Below, piece after piece: positions 1 to 12,532 of a DNA stretch of 64,000 bases. The position numbers and the translations under genes are program-made. Position 1 is the stretch's first letter, and the number at the start of each line of letters is the position of its first letter. This stretch comes from Setophaga petechia. Lineage: Eukaryota; Chordata; Aves; Passeriformes; Parulidae. The DNA is taken from assembly GCA_024362935.1 (NCBI GenBank), contig JANCRA010000010.1, positions 1,808,001 to 1,872,000 on the forward strand. The letters are read 5' to 3'. The notes beneath the pieces were generated by a model. It was not told the DNA's origin. It made no database searches and worked only from the letters and a program-made list of their open reading frames with translations.

Positions 1-1133
1 AGGTGTCTGGGGTCTGATTTCTGGGGTCAAAGGGAAATGAAGAGCCTTTCTCTCCTCCACCAGCCCCCGATGCACAAAGACAACTTTTCCCCTAAAGCCA
101 TTTCTGCTTCACATTTACCCTAATCAAAGAAAACGGACTCACATCCTTACTGGCCTGTGGAAGAAATCTCTGAGGCAGGTGCATGAATTCTCAAAGCAGT
201 TGGGGTGGGGTCATGGCTCCCTTTGCAAGGAACTATGTCTTAAAATTTTTCTGGGCAACTTTGGCTCCTCAGCCTAGAGACCCCATAATATGCAAGCATT
301 AAGGGGCTGATAACAAGATCAGGTCCATGTATAGAGTATATTCCCTACAGCTTCAGAACGACCTGTGTTATAAACAAACCCAAGAAAGGTTTCCTACCTG
401 TCCTAAGGCAACTCCAAAGCCTGTCCAGCCCTTGGCAGAGAGCTCTGTGTGCCAGTGATTGACTCCTGGCTTTGTATTCCTGTGGCACCTTACAGGGTTC
501 AGAGCTGGCACAGCTGGTGTGAGGCACCTTCATTTAATGGGATGGGGCACTGTAGAACTGCTGTGAAATGAAGGAATCAAGATGTATTCTGTGACATTAC
601 AGATTAATTTCTCCTTGTAGGAATTGAGTAAATTGAAAGTAATGTTCTTTGAAGCTTCTCTAACTCAGTCTTGTAACCTGCTGTTGAGGGATGCATTAAA
701 GCAAATGCTGTATCACAAAACCACAGACAGTGTGGTATCTCAGCTGCTTCTGCCTACCCTTGTGTTTGCAAAACTTCATTAGTGTGTTTTTGCCATAAAT
801 AAGTGAGAAAGGGATCACAAAAGAGCTCACAAGTTGCTCGTAGATGCTGCTGTGCAGACTGTTCACTAGCAGCCTGCCTCCTTGCAGTCAGGGCTGGAAC
901 AGCCTGACTTAGCAGGAAACTGATGGAAATCCCACTGCCCTCCTATTCCTGTGAGACCAGCAAGTGCTGGGGGCAAAGCTAATGTCCCTTTAGGATCTGG
1001 ATTATTTGACCTTTGCACATTGTATGGTTCCTAATGCCACACATCCTCAAATGTTCCTGGGAACTGTGAAAGCCAGAAAGGGCTGCACTTCCACCCAAGA
1101 TACAGACAGCTCAGTAGAGAGGCCCCAGCTCAA

Positions 1134-1305
1134 GTTGCCCAGAGCAGCTGTGGCTGTCCCTGGATCCCTGGCAGTGCCCAAGGCCAGGCTGGGCAGGGCT
1201 TGGAGCACCCTGGGACAGTGGGAGGTGTCCCTGCCCATGGCAGGGGTGGCACTGGGTGGACTTTAAAGTCCCTTCCCACCCAAACCAGTCCGTAATTCTG
1301 TGATA
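1134..1305 (+). mobile_element. CR1 LINE fragment (3' end)
   Basis: Matches the avian CR1 3' block: GCCCAGAGCAGCTGTGGCTG, CTGGATCCCTGGCAGTGCCC, a GGGACAGTGGGAGGTGTCCC segment, then CCCAAACCAGT and ATTCTGTGATA. It is 5'-truncated, as CR1 insertions usually are. Confidence 0.9.
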
Positions 1306-1847
1306 TCCACCCTTCAGTTGCTGAGAACCAGCTGCACCTCAGTGTGAGGAAGGCCCTGTTCCCTCTGAGACTGTGTAACTTGTGTTAGATCCCTAAACAT
1401 GCCTTTCTGTTGGCATCCCCTGCTTCCAGGGGAAGAGCAGTACCCACTACTGGTATTTCTAGTATTTTTTCAGGTTGCCAGACAGACAGTTGTCTGTTTA
1501 CACTTTACCATCCTAGCATTTGGGCCCAATTCCTCCAAGAAATAGTCAGGGGTGACATTTTTTTTCTTCTCTCAACCTTCACAAATTCCCCAGCATCACA
1601 TCTCCCTACCTGTGCCCTCCCTCCCCTATGGTTTCTCTCAGCACTTGGAGAGCCCTGATCATGAGAGGGGAACTCTGGATAGAGAGGGCGGTGGTCTGGT
1701 CAGGATCTGCTCCTGGGAAGAAGAGCCTTCTGTCACAGACCTGAGTCTCTACACGCACACTCCAAAGGATTTTCCTCAAGACTTAGTGGCCTGGTATAAT
1801 CTTTTGGATCATGATTCCCTTTTAAAGGAGTTACAGGATAACCCTTG

Positions 1848-1909
1848 CCCCCTTCTTTCTTCCTTTCCTTCTTCCTTTCCTTTACTTTCTCCTTTCCTTC
1901 TTCTTCCCC
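1848..1909. repeat. Pyrimidine tract (62 bases, one purine)
   Basis: An almost pure C/T strand made of TTCC and TTCTTCC blocks, interrupted only by A at 1884. It could adopt triplex (H-DNA) structure. Confidence 0.85.
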
Positions 1910-2702
1910 AATCATATAAAAAACCCAGTTTGCTAAGCCATTTCCTGTGTTTATTTCTCTTGTGGGATGCAGTTCCGGATGTGGAAGGTGCTCCTGCTCC
2001 CTGCTCTTGCTCTGTGTTCATGCACAATGCTGGAGAATGTGGTGCTGCAGGTGAGTAGGTGCTGGTGCAGGTCCAGGACCACCCTTCTGCTGTCCACAGC
2101 TCTCCAAACACAGATAAAAGGGCTGCTTAGTTTGGAGCATGTGCCAGAAATTTTGGAGCCAGAAATACTCAGGAGACTGATACTCAGTGAGGGAAAAGGA
2201 GATGCTCCCTCTGAACACTGAAGAAAAGCAACAGATACACATCACTAGACAAGGGTGGGTAGATGTTTTCATGTGTAAGAGCAAAGTGGGAGACGGTGAG
2301 GAGAGGAACCTGGGGAGAGGAGACTGCTGCTCTGTAGTGCTGTGGGTTGTGAAGGCAGGAATGGCAGTAGAGAACAGTGACTGCCTCAGATGGAGACAAC
2401 GCTGAAAGCATCACTGCCTCTGGAATATGTTCTGGGCTCAGAACACAAGTTGCTAGGAAACTTTTATATTAAAAGGCATTCATCTTTAAACCCTGGGAAC
2501 ATAGTAATAGCTTCTCCTCTATGCTAGGGAAGCTGCTTTAATGTCAGTCCTGACATTAGTGAGAAAAGTAATATGTGAGAGAGAGAGAGAAATACCTTGA
2601 ATTATCTTGAGCAAAGATTAAATCTAACATTATTTTTAGATAGCTTGCAGGGTTTAACTGAGGTTTAGTCATTCTGGTGTAACTAGCAAGACACTGATGA
2701 AA

Positions 2703-2768
2703 CATAGAATCACAGCTGTAGAGTACCCCAAGCTGGAAGGGACCCACAAGGATCATCCAGTCCTGCAG
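2703..2768 (-). mobile_element. CR1 LINE 3' terminal fragment
   Basis: ATAGAATCACAG followed by CCAAGCTGGAAGGGACCCAC and AAGGATCATCCAGTCCTGCAG is the reverse complement of the CR1 3' end. It resembles the subfamily at 40.5 kb and is cut off by a T-rich stretch. Confidence 0.8.
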
Positions 2769-3792
2769 TTTTTTCACTCTTTCTTTTTTGTTTGGGGCTG
2801 TTTTGTTTGGGCTGTTTTGTTGAGGGTTTTTTTCACTCAGTTTTTCCTTCCTTTCCTCCCTTACTGGTGGTACTGCCATCCCAACAGAACCAGACAGATG
2901 TGATTACCAGCCAGCAGCCTGAGATGCCTGGTGGCTGCAGTGGTGGCTTCATTCTTCCTGTTACCATACTGCATCACGCCAGTCCACTCAGGGAACTGCA
3001 CAGTACTTGCTGCTTTTATTTCCCCAGTGTGCTCTCTCCCTCTGTGCTCTGGGCACATCAAAATATATCTGGCTTATTTCCCATGTCAAATTCACAATTT
3101 AAAACATCTTACATGACATGTAATGGTCCCCTAAAAAATAAACAAAGGGGAAAATATCCCCCAAACCACTGCTGATAACAGTACTATGAGTAGTTGTAGT
3201 GGAGTTCTATTATTACTCTCACTATGGGACCTGTCCCAGGGTGTTGGCACCTTTCCCATAGTATGTTGAGCCTCTGTCGTTGCTCTGGGGGAGCCCTGCA
3301 ATTCTGAATGATTCACTGAGAGAGAGAACACCCTGCTGGGGTTGACATTAAACATGTTAAGGGATTCTAAAAGTAACATCCTTGGAGCTCTGTGCGATGA
3401 AGTTTGTTGGGCGTTTTTTTTCTGGATGAAAATGATGGCCTTTATCACATCAGCTGATAGACCTGGAAAAAGCAGACATGTTTTTGAACTCAACCCAATT
3501 CTAACTTAAGACTTGTGTAATGACACCAGAGTGGAATCGGCAACCAGCAGTTCTGCATGAAAAACATTCACTACATGTTTGCCAAAATTACCTGTAACAT
3601 GCAGGTGTTCTTAATATGTGGTTTTGAACTGAGAAGATCACTGAAGTATTTGGCAGTAGAGCAAAGTAGACAAATATGTACTCTATTAACAAGGAACTTG
3701 TTATTTCTGTTTGTATTTATTTGTAATATTTATCTAATGGTCTGCATTTTAAAGGACATGATGTGTCCACAGCTCAAAATACAGACACACAT

Positions 3793-3853
3793 GGAGTTGG
3801 ACTTTATGATCCTTATGGCTCCCTTTTAGCTCAGGGTATTCCATGATTCTGTG
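3793..3853 (+). mobile_element. CR1 LINE 3' terminal fragment, degraded
   Basis: GAGTTGGACTTTATGATCCT, GGTATTCCATGATTCTGTGG fits the last 60 bases of CR1 with several changes. Confidence 0.6.
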
Positions 3854-5436
3854 GTAACCCATGGGATGGATGAGTAGATCTGTACTGCAGGATCACAAGT
3901 TGAATAATGGATAATAATTATATTGCAGGGAATCTCTCCCTCAGTGCTCTACACCTGCCACATAGGTAGCTGCAGACTGAATTATGGCAGCATAAAGAGA
4001 GATCAGTTCCTTTGAAACCATCTAATGCTTCAACGTTATGGCAACACCTTCTCTCTTATGCCACTTGGTGGTGCTTAGTGATTTTGGCTCTCACATAATT
4101 TTGTAAACTTACTCTTCAATTACACAACCAGTTGTCACTGTGTCTTGAAAATGGGCCAAATCCCTGCCCAGAAAGTAAACCATAAATTCTAATGAGCAAG
4201 GTGCTGGTGCCTAGCTACTAATGACTTTGGTAATCATCTCTTCTTCTCAAAAGCAATAAAATATGTAGTGCGCTAATTTCAAGGAAAAAGTTAAAATATA
4301 GGCTTAGAATCTTTGAATGCATGATATCTAGGATGAGAGATGGGTAGAATTGTGTCACGTTTGGGTAATTTTTCAGATTAAAAATCATGTTTTAATTTCC
4401 CTTGCAGATTTTTGGGATGTATCTGGGTTGGAGACCCCTCAGTCTTTTGAGTGCATGTTTTTACTCAACAAGCACATGCACAGTGAGCAGACTCACAGTT
4501 AGCTAGGAAATTATTATATCACATGCTGATCCTGCCTTCATTTTAATCAATGGCCAGTCAGTGCAATTAAACCAGAATTGGGACCTTGGCAGACATAGAT
4601 CTTGTGTTTAGAGCCTGCCTGGAAATTCAGGACATTGCACCACTTTCACTCTGTTGTCATCTAAACTATCTATTGTTAAGTATAAATTAGTTGCTCTGCA
4701 AATCTTGTGTAGTTCTATTTTTGTATTTTTGTCCAACACTTATTCTAAATTGTCAGACAAATACTACTGACCAATGAATGATATCTGATGTTTTGAAAAC
4801 ACTGAATTTTAACATCTGAACCTGACCTCCAGACCTTGATGTTTGGTACCCAAAATGAGATATGTTGCTTTTATTTTTGAAGGTATGTTGTAACTGAAAG
4901 GTCTCAAAGGCTCTTCCTAAACCCTCCTCATGCAGGATGCCAACTGTCTTGGCAGAGTCCCGACATCAAGGGCTCATGTGCAGCCTTTTGCTGTTGTCAG
5001 GGAGAAGAAGGAAAAAGAACAAAGGACTCAGTCCAGGAATCTATTGTCTGTGGTCTGAGGTAGGATCTTCAATTAATTTTCTGGCTTCTTCTTGGGAACT
5101 GGAAACAGTGATTGCAGCTTCTTTATACCGTGGTATTTCTCGCTTTCTTCTTTGTTGTGTTGGACTAACAGATGAGAAGGAAATTTTCACATAGCATTGT
5201 GCCATACTTACTCGTCAAATACCGAAAACTGGTAATATATCAATGCTCTTCTGGAGTATTATTCTACAAGGCATAAGAGTAAGAGTGATATTCTATTAGG
5301 ACCTCTAAAAACAATTCAGAGGTAGCTGTGACTCTCAACGTACACACCAGTGGCTCTCCACTAATTCTTATTACAAAAAAAAAAAGCCACACATGTAATT
5401 CTGCCCAAAAGGGTGATGCAGCTTAAACTGCGGTAG

Positions 5437-5793
5437 CTTGGAGAAAATGAGGCTCATGGGGAGGACTTTTCACTCTCAGCACCTCCCTGACAGGAGGGTG
5501 TAGCCAGATCGGGTTTTCTATTCTCTCAACTAACAAGTGACAGGACAAGAGGAAACAGCCTCAAGTTGCCCTGGGGGAGGTTTAGATTGGGTAATAGGGA
5601 AAATTTCTTCACTGAAAGAGTTGTCCAACTGTAGCACAGGCTGCCCAGGGTGATGGCAGAGTCACCATCCCTGAAGTGATTTAACAGATGTGTAGATGTG
5701 ACACTTGGGTTACTGGTGATTAAGGTGGTACTGGATTAATGGTTGGACTTGATGACCCTAGAGGGCTTTCCCAACCTCACTGAATCTATGGCT
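5437..5793 (+). mobile_element. CR1 LINE fragment, about 350 bases
   Basis: Starts at GGAGAAAATGAGGCTCATGG, continues through CTCCCTGACAGGAGGGTGTA, GGACAAGAGGAAACAGCCTC and CACAGGCTGCCCAGGGTGAT, and ends with GTTGGACTTGATGACCCTAG and a decayed tail. Its many changes mark it as an old copy. Confidence 0.9.
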
Positions 5794-7754
5794 TTTTCAG
5801 ATGTTTGCAGGGGATCCAGCAGAGAGAAGAGCAACATTATACTAAGCAACTGCATATGTCTGCAGGAGATGACACAAGGCCACCTCTCCTGTATAGCCCA
5901 CACTCCATATCTGAGCACTGAGTCCATGAATGCACCTATTTATCCCGAATGTACTGCCTGCTTTCCAATGATTCCAGTCAGCACTGGCTGAAAGGCCTGG
6001 TCGTGTATCTCAGTCACCTTGGGACTCCAAAAGGTTCCTTGTCCTGTTGTGACCCCTAAACAGGCTTGGACCTCTGTGTATCCATGTGGTGACTCCCCTC
6101 AGGAAGCCAGTGATGTTTGCTGCTTACTTAAAAGCTCTTAAAAATGAAGTGTCAGTGTACTAAACAGGAGGCTTCTCATGAGGAGGGTGGAGGACGAAGG
6201 CTGTTTGGAGCACAGGTGTTGACTCCACAGGTCTCTCGTTGTCATCCGCGTGTGACACAGTTTCTGTATTCCTTTAGTGGTTAACCTTTGTAAATATTGT
6301 TTTAACTTCAGGTTAATGCCATGATAGAGGTACTTGTGACTTTTGGGTGCTCCTCACAGTGGTGTGTTCAGAGCCACCAGAAACAGTCAGGCACATGGAT
6401 GCAATCCTCATAGCACAGCACCTGTTCAAACTCGTTTGTGACATGAGCCTGTTGCTAAAAGCACATTGCATGAAGGGAGGATTTTGTGCTGAGGTTTTGT
6501 GCTCTCACCATTTCTTCAGTTCATGGAAAAGCCAGGATCAAAGAGCTCAGTATAACGAGCAGTGTTGCATGGAGACCAGATCAGCAGATGTTCTTATTGA
6601 AGTTAGAAGAACTTATGCCCTATCTTTTATATAAAGAGGAATAATGGCATTGTCGTTATGTCTTAAATCTGCATATTTTGTAACACAATGTGTTCGATGG
6701 GCTCTTTGATAAAATACAGCTTCATGCTAAAGATAAAAAGTAAAAGGTATTCACTTGCTCAACTTAAATATTTAACATTTTGGAAAGTCCTAAGCATGGT
6801 ATTAAGTGTCACATTCAACTCCTTGATTTGGTCTATTTTGCTCTGTTCCTTGTTTTGACCTAATTCTTACATTGCTCTTTCCATCTATTTGTTTTCATTA
6901 TAAAGGTACCTGAGGGATCATAGCGGGAAACGGCACAAGAAGTGAAAGAGGTTTTCAAAAAACCCAATCTACTCTTTGAACTTTTGCAATCCCTGTGGCC
7001 ACAAAGGAGCACTTGGAAATTAATTGGGTCATTCATTTGGGCTTATGGCAGGCTGAAAGCCATTTTTTTCTGGCAAAGAAAAGCAGATAAATAATTAAGT
7101 ACAAACTTTGGAATTACACAGTAATTTTAAAACAACTATTCATCATTGGTCAGATTTGGTGTGGGAAAGATGACAGGCTGCCTGTATGAAGAATAAATCT
7201 CACCTTTGTAGAGTGATGTGGAGAGATAATGCTCAATGTAAATCATGGAATTATAAAAAACCTGTGTTTTTGCTGACTAAGCTGCCCTTCAGGGAGGCCT
7301 GAACACAATTCCCTAGGCACAGCTGGTTCCTGGGCTGGGGAGCAGCAATCACACCTCATAAATCCATACAGCAATGAAGATACTGCCCATTAACTTCTGT
7401 GCAGCACCATTAAGCTTGTTTATTTAAGGAACCTGAGAGGTAATGTGGTGGCGTATTATTATGCCTATTAAAATCTGTAGGAATTAAAAACATGGAACAT
7501 TTTTTTCTGTCTAAGCTTGTCATGCATGTTAGAATGGTGTGTTGTACCAGTGTCACACTGCAGGGCAAAGAAAGATAAATGGAGCCCAGCCCCTCCTGAA
7601 GAGGATGGCACACACCTTCCCACCACTTGCTCCCTGCTGTTGCCTGGCTCCCTGACCTGCAAGGTGAGTTTGCCAACAGCATCCATCATTCTGACATAAA
7701 GAGATGCTTGTTTATGCCTTTGTGATTAGTTTGTATTAACTCAGTGACTGAGTG

Positions 7755-7815
7755 TCATAGAATCAAAGTCATTAAGGTTGGAAAAGACCTTTAACATCAA
7801 GTCCAACCATTAAAT
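7755..7815 (-). mobile_element. CR1 LINE 3' fragment
   Basis: TCATAGAATCAAAGTCATTA, AGGTTGGAAAAGACCTTTAA, then CATCAAGTCCAACCATT: the reverse complement of a CR1 terminus. It lies head-to-head with the next, opposite copy. Confidence 0.8.
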
Positions 7816-7829
7816 TGAGATCAACTGAT

Positions 7830-8040
7830 ACTTAGGAAGAAGTTCTTTACTATAAAGGTGGTCAGGCCCTGGCACAGGTTTCCCAGGAAGCTGTGGCTGC
7901 TCCTGGATCCCTGGCAGTGTCCAAGGTCAGACTGGATGGGGCTTGGAGCAGCCTGGGACAGTGGGAGGTGGCCCTGCCCATGGCAGGGGGTGGAATGAGA
8001 TGACCTTGAATCCTTTTAGGATTCTAGGATTCTATGATAC
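7830..8040 (+). mobile_element. CR1 LINE fragment
   Basis: AAGAAGTTCTTTACTATAAA, GCCCTGGCACAGG, CTGGATCCCTGGCAGTGTCC, GGGACAGTGGGAGGTGGCCC, ending in GGATTCTAGGATTCTATGAT. It is opposite in direction to the copy 15 bases upstream. Confidence 0.9.
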
Positions 8041-11009
8041 TTGGACCACTGTATCTGCAGTCTCTATAAACAAATTATTAGAACAGAACACAGATGACCT
8101 AATGGAGAATATATTGTGAAATTGGGTTTTTAAATAGTCATTATTGTTCTTTCTAAGAAAAAACAACTACTTCATAACACTACATTAGGGCCCATAGCAC
8201 ATGTGCAGGTGTAAGAGCATACCCTGGGTGCAACTGAAAGTAGCTCTCAATAGGTGTTCGACCTGATTTCAATCTGGTCATAAATTATATAAAAAACAGA
8301 TAATAGAAAACTGGAGACCAGTACAGAGGTTTCCATGGTGTCCTGCAAGAATTTATTTTAAACAAATAAAAAATTTCTCAGTATCTGAGAACCTGAAAGG
8401 CAAGCTGGTTGAACAGGACTGAACTTCCCCGCTTGAAACTAACAAACATGGAAGGAAAATAAGGGCTGTTATTAAGTGAAAATGGTTCTTCTCCCTTTTA
8501 AAACTAGCTATTAACTGGGACAAGCTGTCCTGCTCTGTATCAGTGAGTGACTGACTGTTCCTGCCAAAAGTGATGCGAGTCAAAGACAGACCTATGGTAA
8601 TCTGCTTGTCAAGTGCAAATGTCCATCTGTGCTCTGGGGTGACATGTGTCTCACTCAGCACCGTGCATGGAGGGAGAACTTCACCGGGGAGATGAGCATC
8701 CTTTCATTCCTGCAAGGAGCAGTTCTCCAAGTCAAAGGCTTGATTAAGGTCACAGTCTGAGGTAACACCTTCGCTGCCTGTTAGTTGAAACATGCTATAA
8801 TTTCCAATGCCATCTGCATATCAGTCAGCTCTGAAGGGTGAAGCTGCTTCTAGCTTGCTCTGATGATGGTTTATGATCCAACATTCAGGAAAACTGCAAC
8901 TGTTCATCTTTTTTCATGCTCTTTGGTAACACAGCACCCTGATGTAGTAAGCTGTTTGGGTAGAACAACACCTTGTGTCTATGTGTCCTGCTGGCTTGCA
9001 CAGGCTGAAACAGGTGAGAAGAAAAATCAGGCTTCTGTCTTGGGTAAACTGAGGAAAGTAGAGGCAACCCCATAAAATAGCTCATGACAGGATGGAGAAG
9101 GTTGGAGGGGACCACAGTGGGTCACCAGGTGCTCCTGCTCAAAGAGTCATTCTAGAGCACAGGATTGTGACCACAGACAGCTCTGGAGTATCCCAGTGAG
9201 GGAGACTCTGCACCCTCTCTGTGCAGCCTGTTCCAGCGTGAGGTCCCCTGCCCAGGATGGACATTCTCCCTTATGGAAAGGTAGCTTGTAGGTGACTGTT
9301 CCCAGAGCTGGGGGCTTTGGGTAGATGGCAGAAACAAAGAGTGTGCCAGTCTGTACTTTGGGTGCCATTGCAGTCCACCCCATATGCCTGCTGAGCATTC
9401 CTCACCCATCAGGCATAAACTTGGGACAGGGGACTGGCTTGGGACTGCACAGGGCATGGCAGAACTGGGCACTGGATCCCTCCATGGCTGTGTGTCCATT
9501 GTGGTCATTGACACTCAGGAAGGCTGGAATGACAGCTCCTGATGGCTGAGGAAAAGTTCTCTGTCTACTGGGTAGCATCCCTCTGCTGGGATGGGCCATT
9601 GTTTGCTGCCATGGAGTGCTGGATCAGGCTGGGGTCAGTCCCAGAGCTGCCCATGCTGTGCCATGCTGCTCTGCAGGTGTGGCACTGCCCAAGTGGCGTG
9701 TGGAGCCCGGTCCCGTGGTGCCCTGTGCTGTCACATCTCTGCCCAGCTCACTCACTTGGGCACATGGAGCAGGCAGAGGGCAGCATGGAAAAGGTGAAAC
9801 AGCTATCTGGGAAGAAGCATTTTCTTCCCATTCTAGAATATTAAAGATCATCATGTAACAGACTTAGAGCACTTGATAGTGGATCATGATTAAGTTTGTG
9901 ACATGCAAATTATTGCTAAGTTTTCAGAAGACATATGGACACAGGAAAAGCCCTGGGCACCATGTGGCACTGGACAGCACAAAAACTCAGCTGTGAGAAC
10001 AGGTCTTGTTTAATCTGTGGAGCCCTGGGAAGGGGTCAGGGGACACTGGTGCAGCATGGCAGTGCTCATGTATCTTCCTGAGGCAGAGGTGGGATGTTCC
10101 CTACACCTGAGGGTGTACAGATTCCCTCTTTGTTCTTGCAAGACCTGGCAGACAGGGAAATCCAGTCTCCTTCCCCCCCCCAATATTTTTCTTGATTGTG
10201 GGTTTTAGGATTGGTATTTGGTCAGCTCTAGAATATTCCCATTTTATCCTGCCCACCTGCAGAGCGAAATGCTGCCAGCTACATTTAGCCCTGAAACTTA
10301 CTCTTTTTCTACATGGTGGTGGGAATTTCTGTTGTCTTGAAGAGAGTTTTAGATCAATTTATGTAATAAGTGGGAGAAGGTGTCAGACCTCTTCTCCTTC
10401 CCTTCTTTTCTCCTGGTAACTGCAGACTGCTCTCTGTGTACCAAATCTCCATTTGTGCAGAGAGGTGCAGAGCCCAGCATAAAGGACTAATATTTGGGAA
10501 TTCGGGTTTCTATACAGCACACAAATCCGTGTTTCATGGCAAAATTGCAAGTCCTAGAAATATCACTGATATTTGAACACTTCAAAAAGCAAACCATTGA
10601 AAGATCAAATGCATCCATGAGGCTGAATTATTAGTGAAGTGTAAACCAGTACAAAAACTACCCAGTTTCTTATTTTAAACGGTTTTTTAAAAAATCATTC
10701 TTAACCGAAAATTAATTAATTAAAAGAAGAAGTAATTATGGTTGCCTGACAGTCAACTTCCTTTTCCTCAGAAACCTCAGGGATTTTACTTGGTAAAACT
10801 CATCTTTTTATTTTTCTTTATTTATTCAAATTTTAATAACAAAAACATATGGTATATTTGTATGAACCTAATACTTGAGAAAGCATCTTGGCAGTAGTGG
10901 CAACCAGAGTCCTTTTGTGAATTTACAGAGCAGAAATGTCACAGCTGTTACAGGGCACAGCCTTTGGCAAAGCCAGTGTCCCGTGTCTCTGAACTCACCT
11001 AAAGAGGGG

Positions 11010-11495
11010 TTACAGAAGTTTGGGTTGGAAGAAATCTTAAAGCCCATCTCATTTCTAACCCTGCGATGGGCAGGGACACCTTCCCTATCCCAGGATGCTC
11101 CAAGCCCCATCCAAACTGGCCTTTGACATTTTCAGGGATGGGGCAGCCACAGCTTCTCTTGGAAATCTCTTCCAGGACCTCCCCATCCTCACAGGCAATA
11201 ATTCCTTCCCCATATCCCATTTAACCCTGCCCTCTGGCAGTGAGAAGCCATTCTCTTTTGTCCTGGCCCTCTAGGCTGTTGCCCAAAGTCCCTCTCCAGC
11301 TCTCCCTGGAGCCCTTCTTCTCCAGGTGAACACCCCCAGCTCTTCCAGCCTGTCTCCAGAGCAGATGGGCTCCAGCTCTCCACTTATTCTTGTGGCCTCC
11401 TCTGTGCCAGCTCCAGCAGGTCGATATTATTCTTATGCTGAGGCCCCCAGAACTGGAGGCAGTGCTCCAGGTGGGTTCTTCGAAGCACAGATGGG
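11010..11495 (-). mobile_element. CR1 LINE fragment, about 480 bases (longest in window)
   Basis: Reverse-complement CR1: TTTGGGTTGGAAGAAATCTT, GATGGGCAGGGACACCTTCC, CTCCAAGCCCCATCC, AGCTTCTCTTGGAAATCTCT, GAAGCCATTCTCTTTTGTCC, CCAGCTCTCCCTGGAGCCCT, TCCAGCCTGTCTCCAGAGCA and GGCAGTGCTCCAGGTGGGTT. It ends about 420 bases before the promoter-proximal minisatellite. Confidence 0.95.
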
Positions 11496-11912
11496 TGTTG
11501 AGATCAAAGTTTCCCTCTATCTAGGCTAATTTGAAGTGTTGGTCACAGTGAATGATGGGGTCAATATCCATAGACTGATTATTGAACTGCCTGGAATAAA
11601 GAAAAAAACACAAAAAGGATAACCCAAGGTCATGAGGCTTGTCATGTGTTGTGACCTGCCACGCAGTACATGGGTGGGCTGTGTAGTGTTTGCAGCGGCC
11701 ACGCGTGAGTCGGTCCCTGGACACATTTTGCATTTGAGGAATGCTGATGCAAAGATGCTGTGTGCAAACAGTATCCAGTTCCCTTCAAGTCACCTTCCCT
11801 TTACTTGCAGGCATGATAATCGGCTTCTTGGCACAGCCTCCTCCTGGATCCAGAAATCAGAGGGAGTTGAGGCTAGCGCCCTGCACTCATCCCACACCTG
11901 TGCGGGCACTGA

Positions 11913-12058
11913 GCGCTCGGGGAGATGCTCTGGGGGAAATGTCTGGGAGTGATGCACTCGGGGGATGCTCTGGGAGGGATGCTGTGGAGGGGATACACTC
12001 GGGGGATGCCTGTCGGGAGGATGCCATGGGAGGACGCTCTCGGGGGATGCTCTCGGGC
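11913..12058. repeat. GC-rich minisatellite, about 13.5-bp unit, 10 copies
   Basis: Units of the type GATGCTCTCGGGG recur with GATG/AATG/GATA/GACG anchors at 11924, 11938, 11951, 11964, 11978, 11992, 12005, 12020, 12033 and 12046, a step of 13-15 bases. Copies are imperfect. The + strand carries repeated G runs (GGGG, GGG), so the array may form quadruplexes. It lies immediately 5' of the CpG island. Confidence 0.85.
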
Positions 12059-12532
12059 CCGTGGGGGCACCTGCCAAGGGGCGGACGTTGCCGGACGCGG
12101 AGCGAGGTGGCGGCGGGGCGCGGGACCCTCCTATTGTCTGCGGCGGAGCCGGGAGGGGCAGCGGAAACGGGGGCCGAGGTCGAGGGGCGGCCGCCCACAC
12201 TCTACAGCCTCATTGGCGGTCGCCGAGCGCCGGTGCCCTAAATGGGCGCTGCCCGGGAGCTCTGCCATTGACAAAAAAGCGGCGGCGGGCGGGGGCGCGG
12301 CGGGGCTGCCGCAGGGTGCCCGCGGGCAGGGGCGCGGAGCCGCCGGGCGCGGAGCGGGAGGTGCGGCAGGGCCGGCGCTGCAGCGGGGGCGGGCTGCGGC
12401 GCAGGGGCGGGCCGAGCCCAGCCGAGCCGCGGAACCCCGCACCGGCAACGGCTCCCCCGGCCCCGCCGCGCACCCGGGCAGGCGCACGCTTGGCGGAGCC
12501 GCCCCTCCTCCGCCGCCCGCCTTCCCCCGCGC

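Larger units (their letters stand above)
1..11912. other. Upstream intergenic region, no supported gene
   Basis: Unique AT-moderate sequence with seven CR1 fragments (listed separately), a pyrimidine tract at 1848-1909, a (GA)n run near 2578-2590, an A11 run at 5376-5386 and an AT-rich patch with TTAATTAATTAA at 10712-10723. A stretch of about 9.15-9.85 kb is GC-richer and crowded with short overlapping frames on both strands, but none is recognisable. No frame here has convincing protein features. The intervals 1307-2700, 3854-5436, 5794-7754 and 8041-11009 hold nothing further that I can identify. In human the neighbouring upstream gene is NINJ1; none of it is visible here. Confidence 0.7.
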
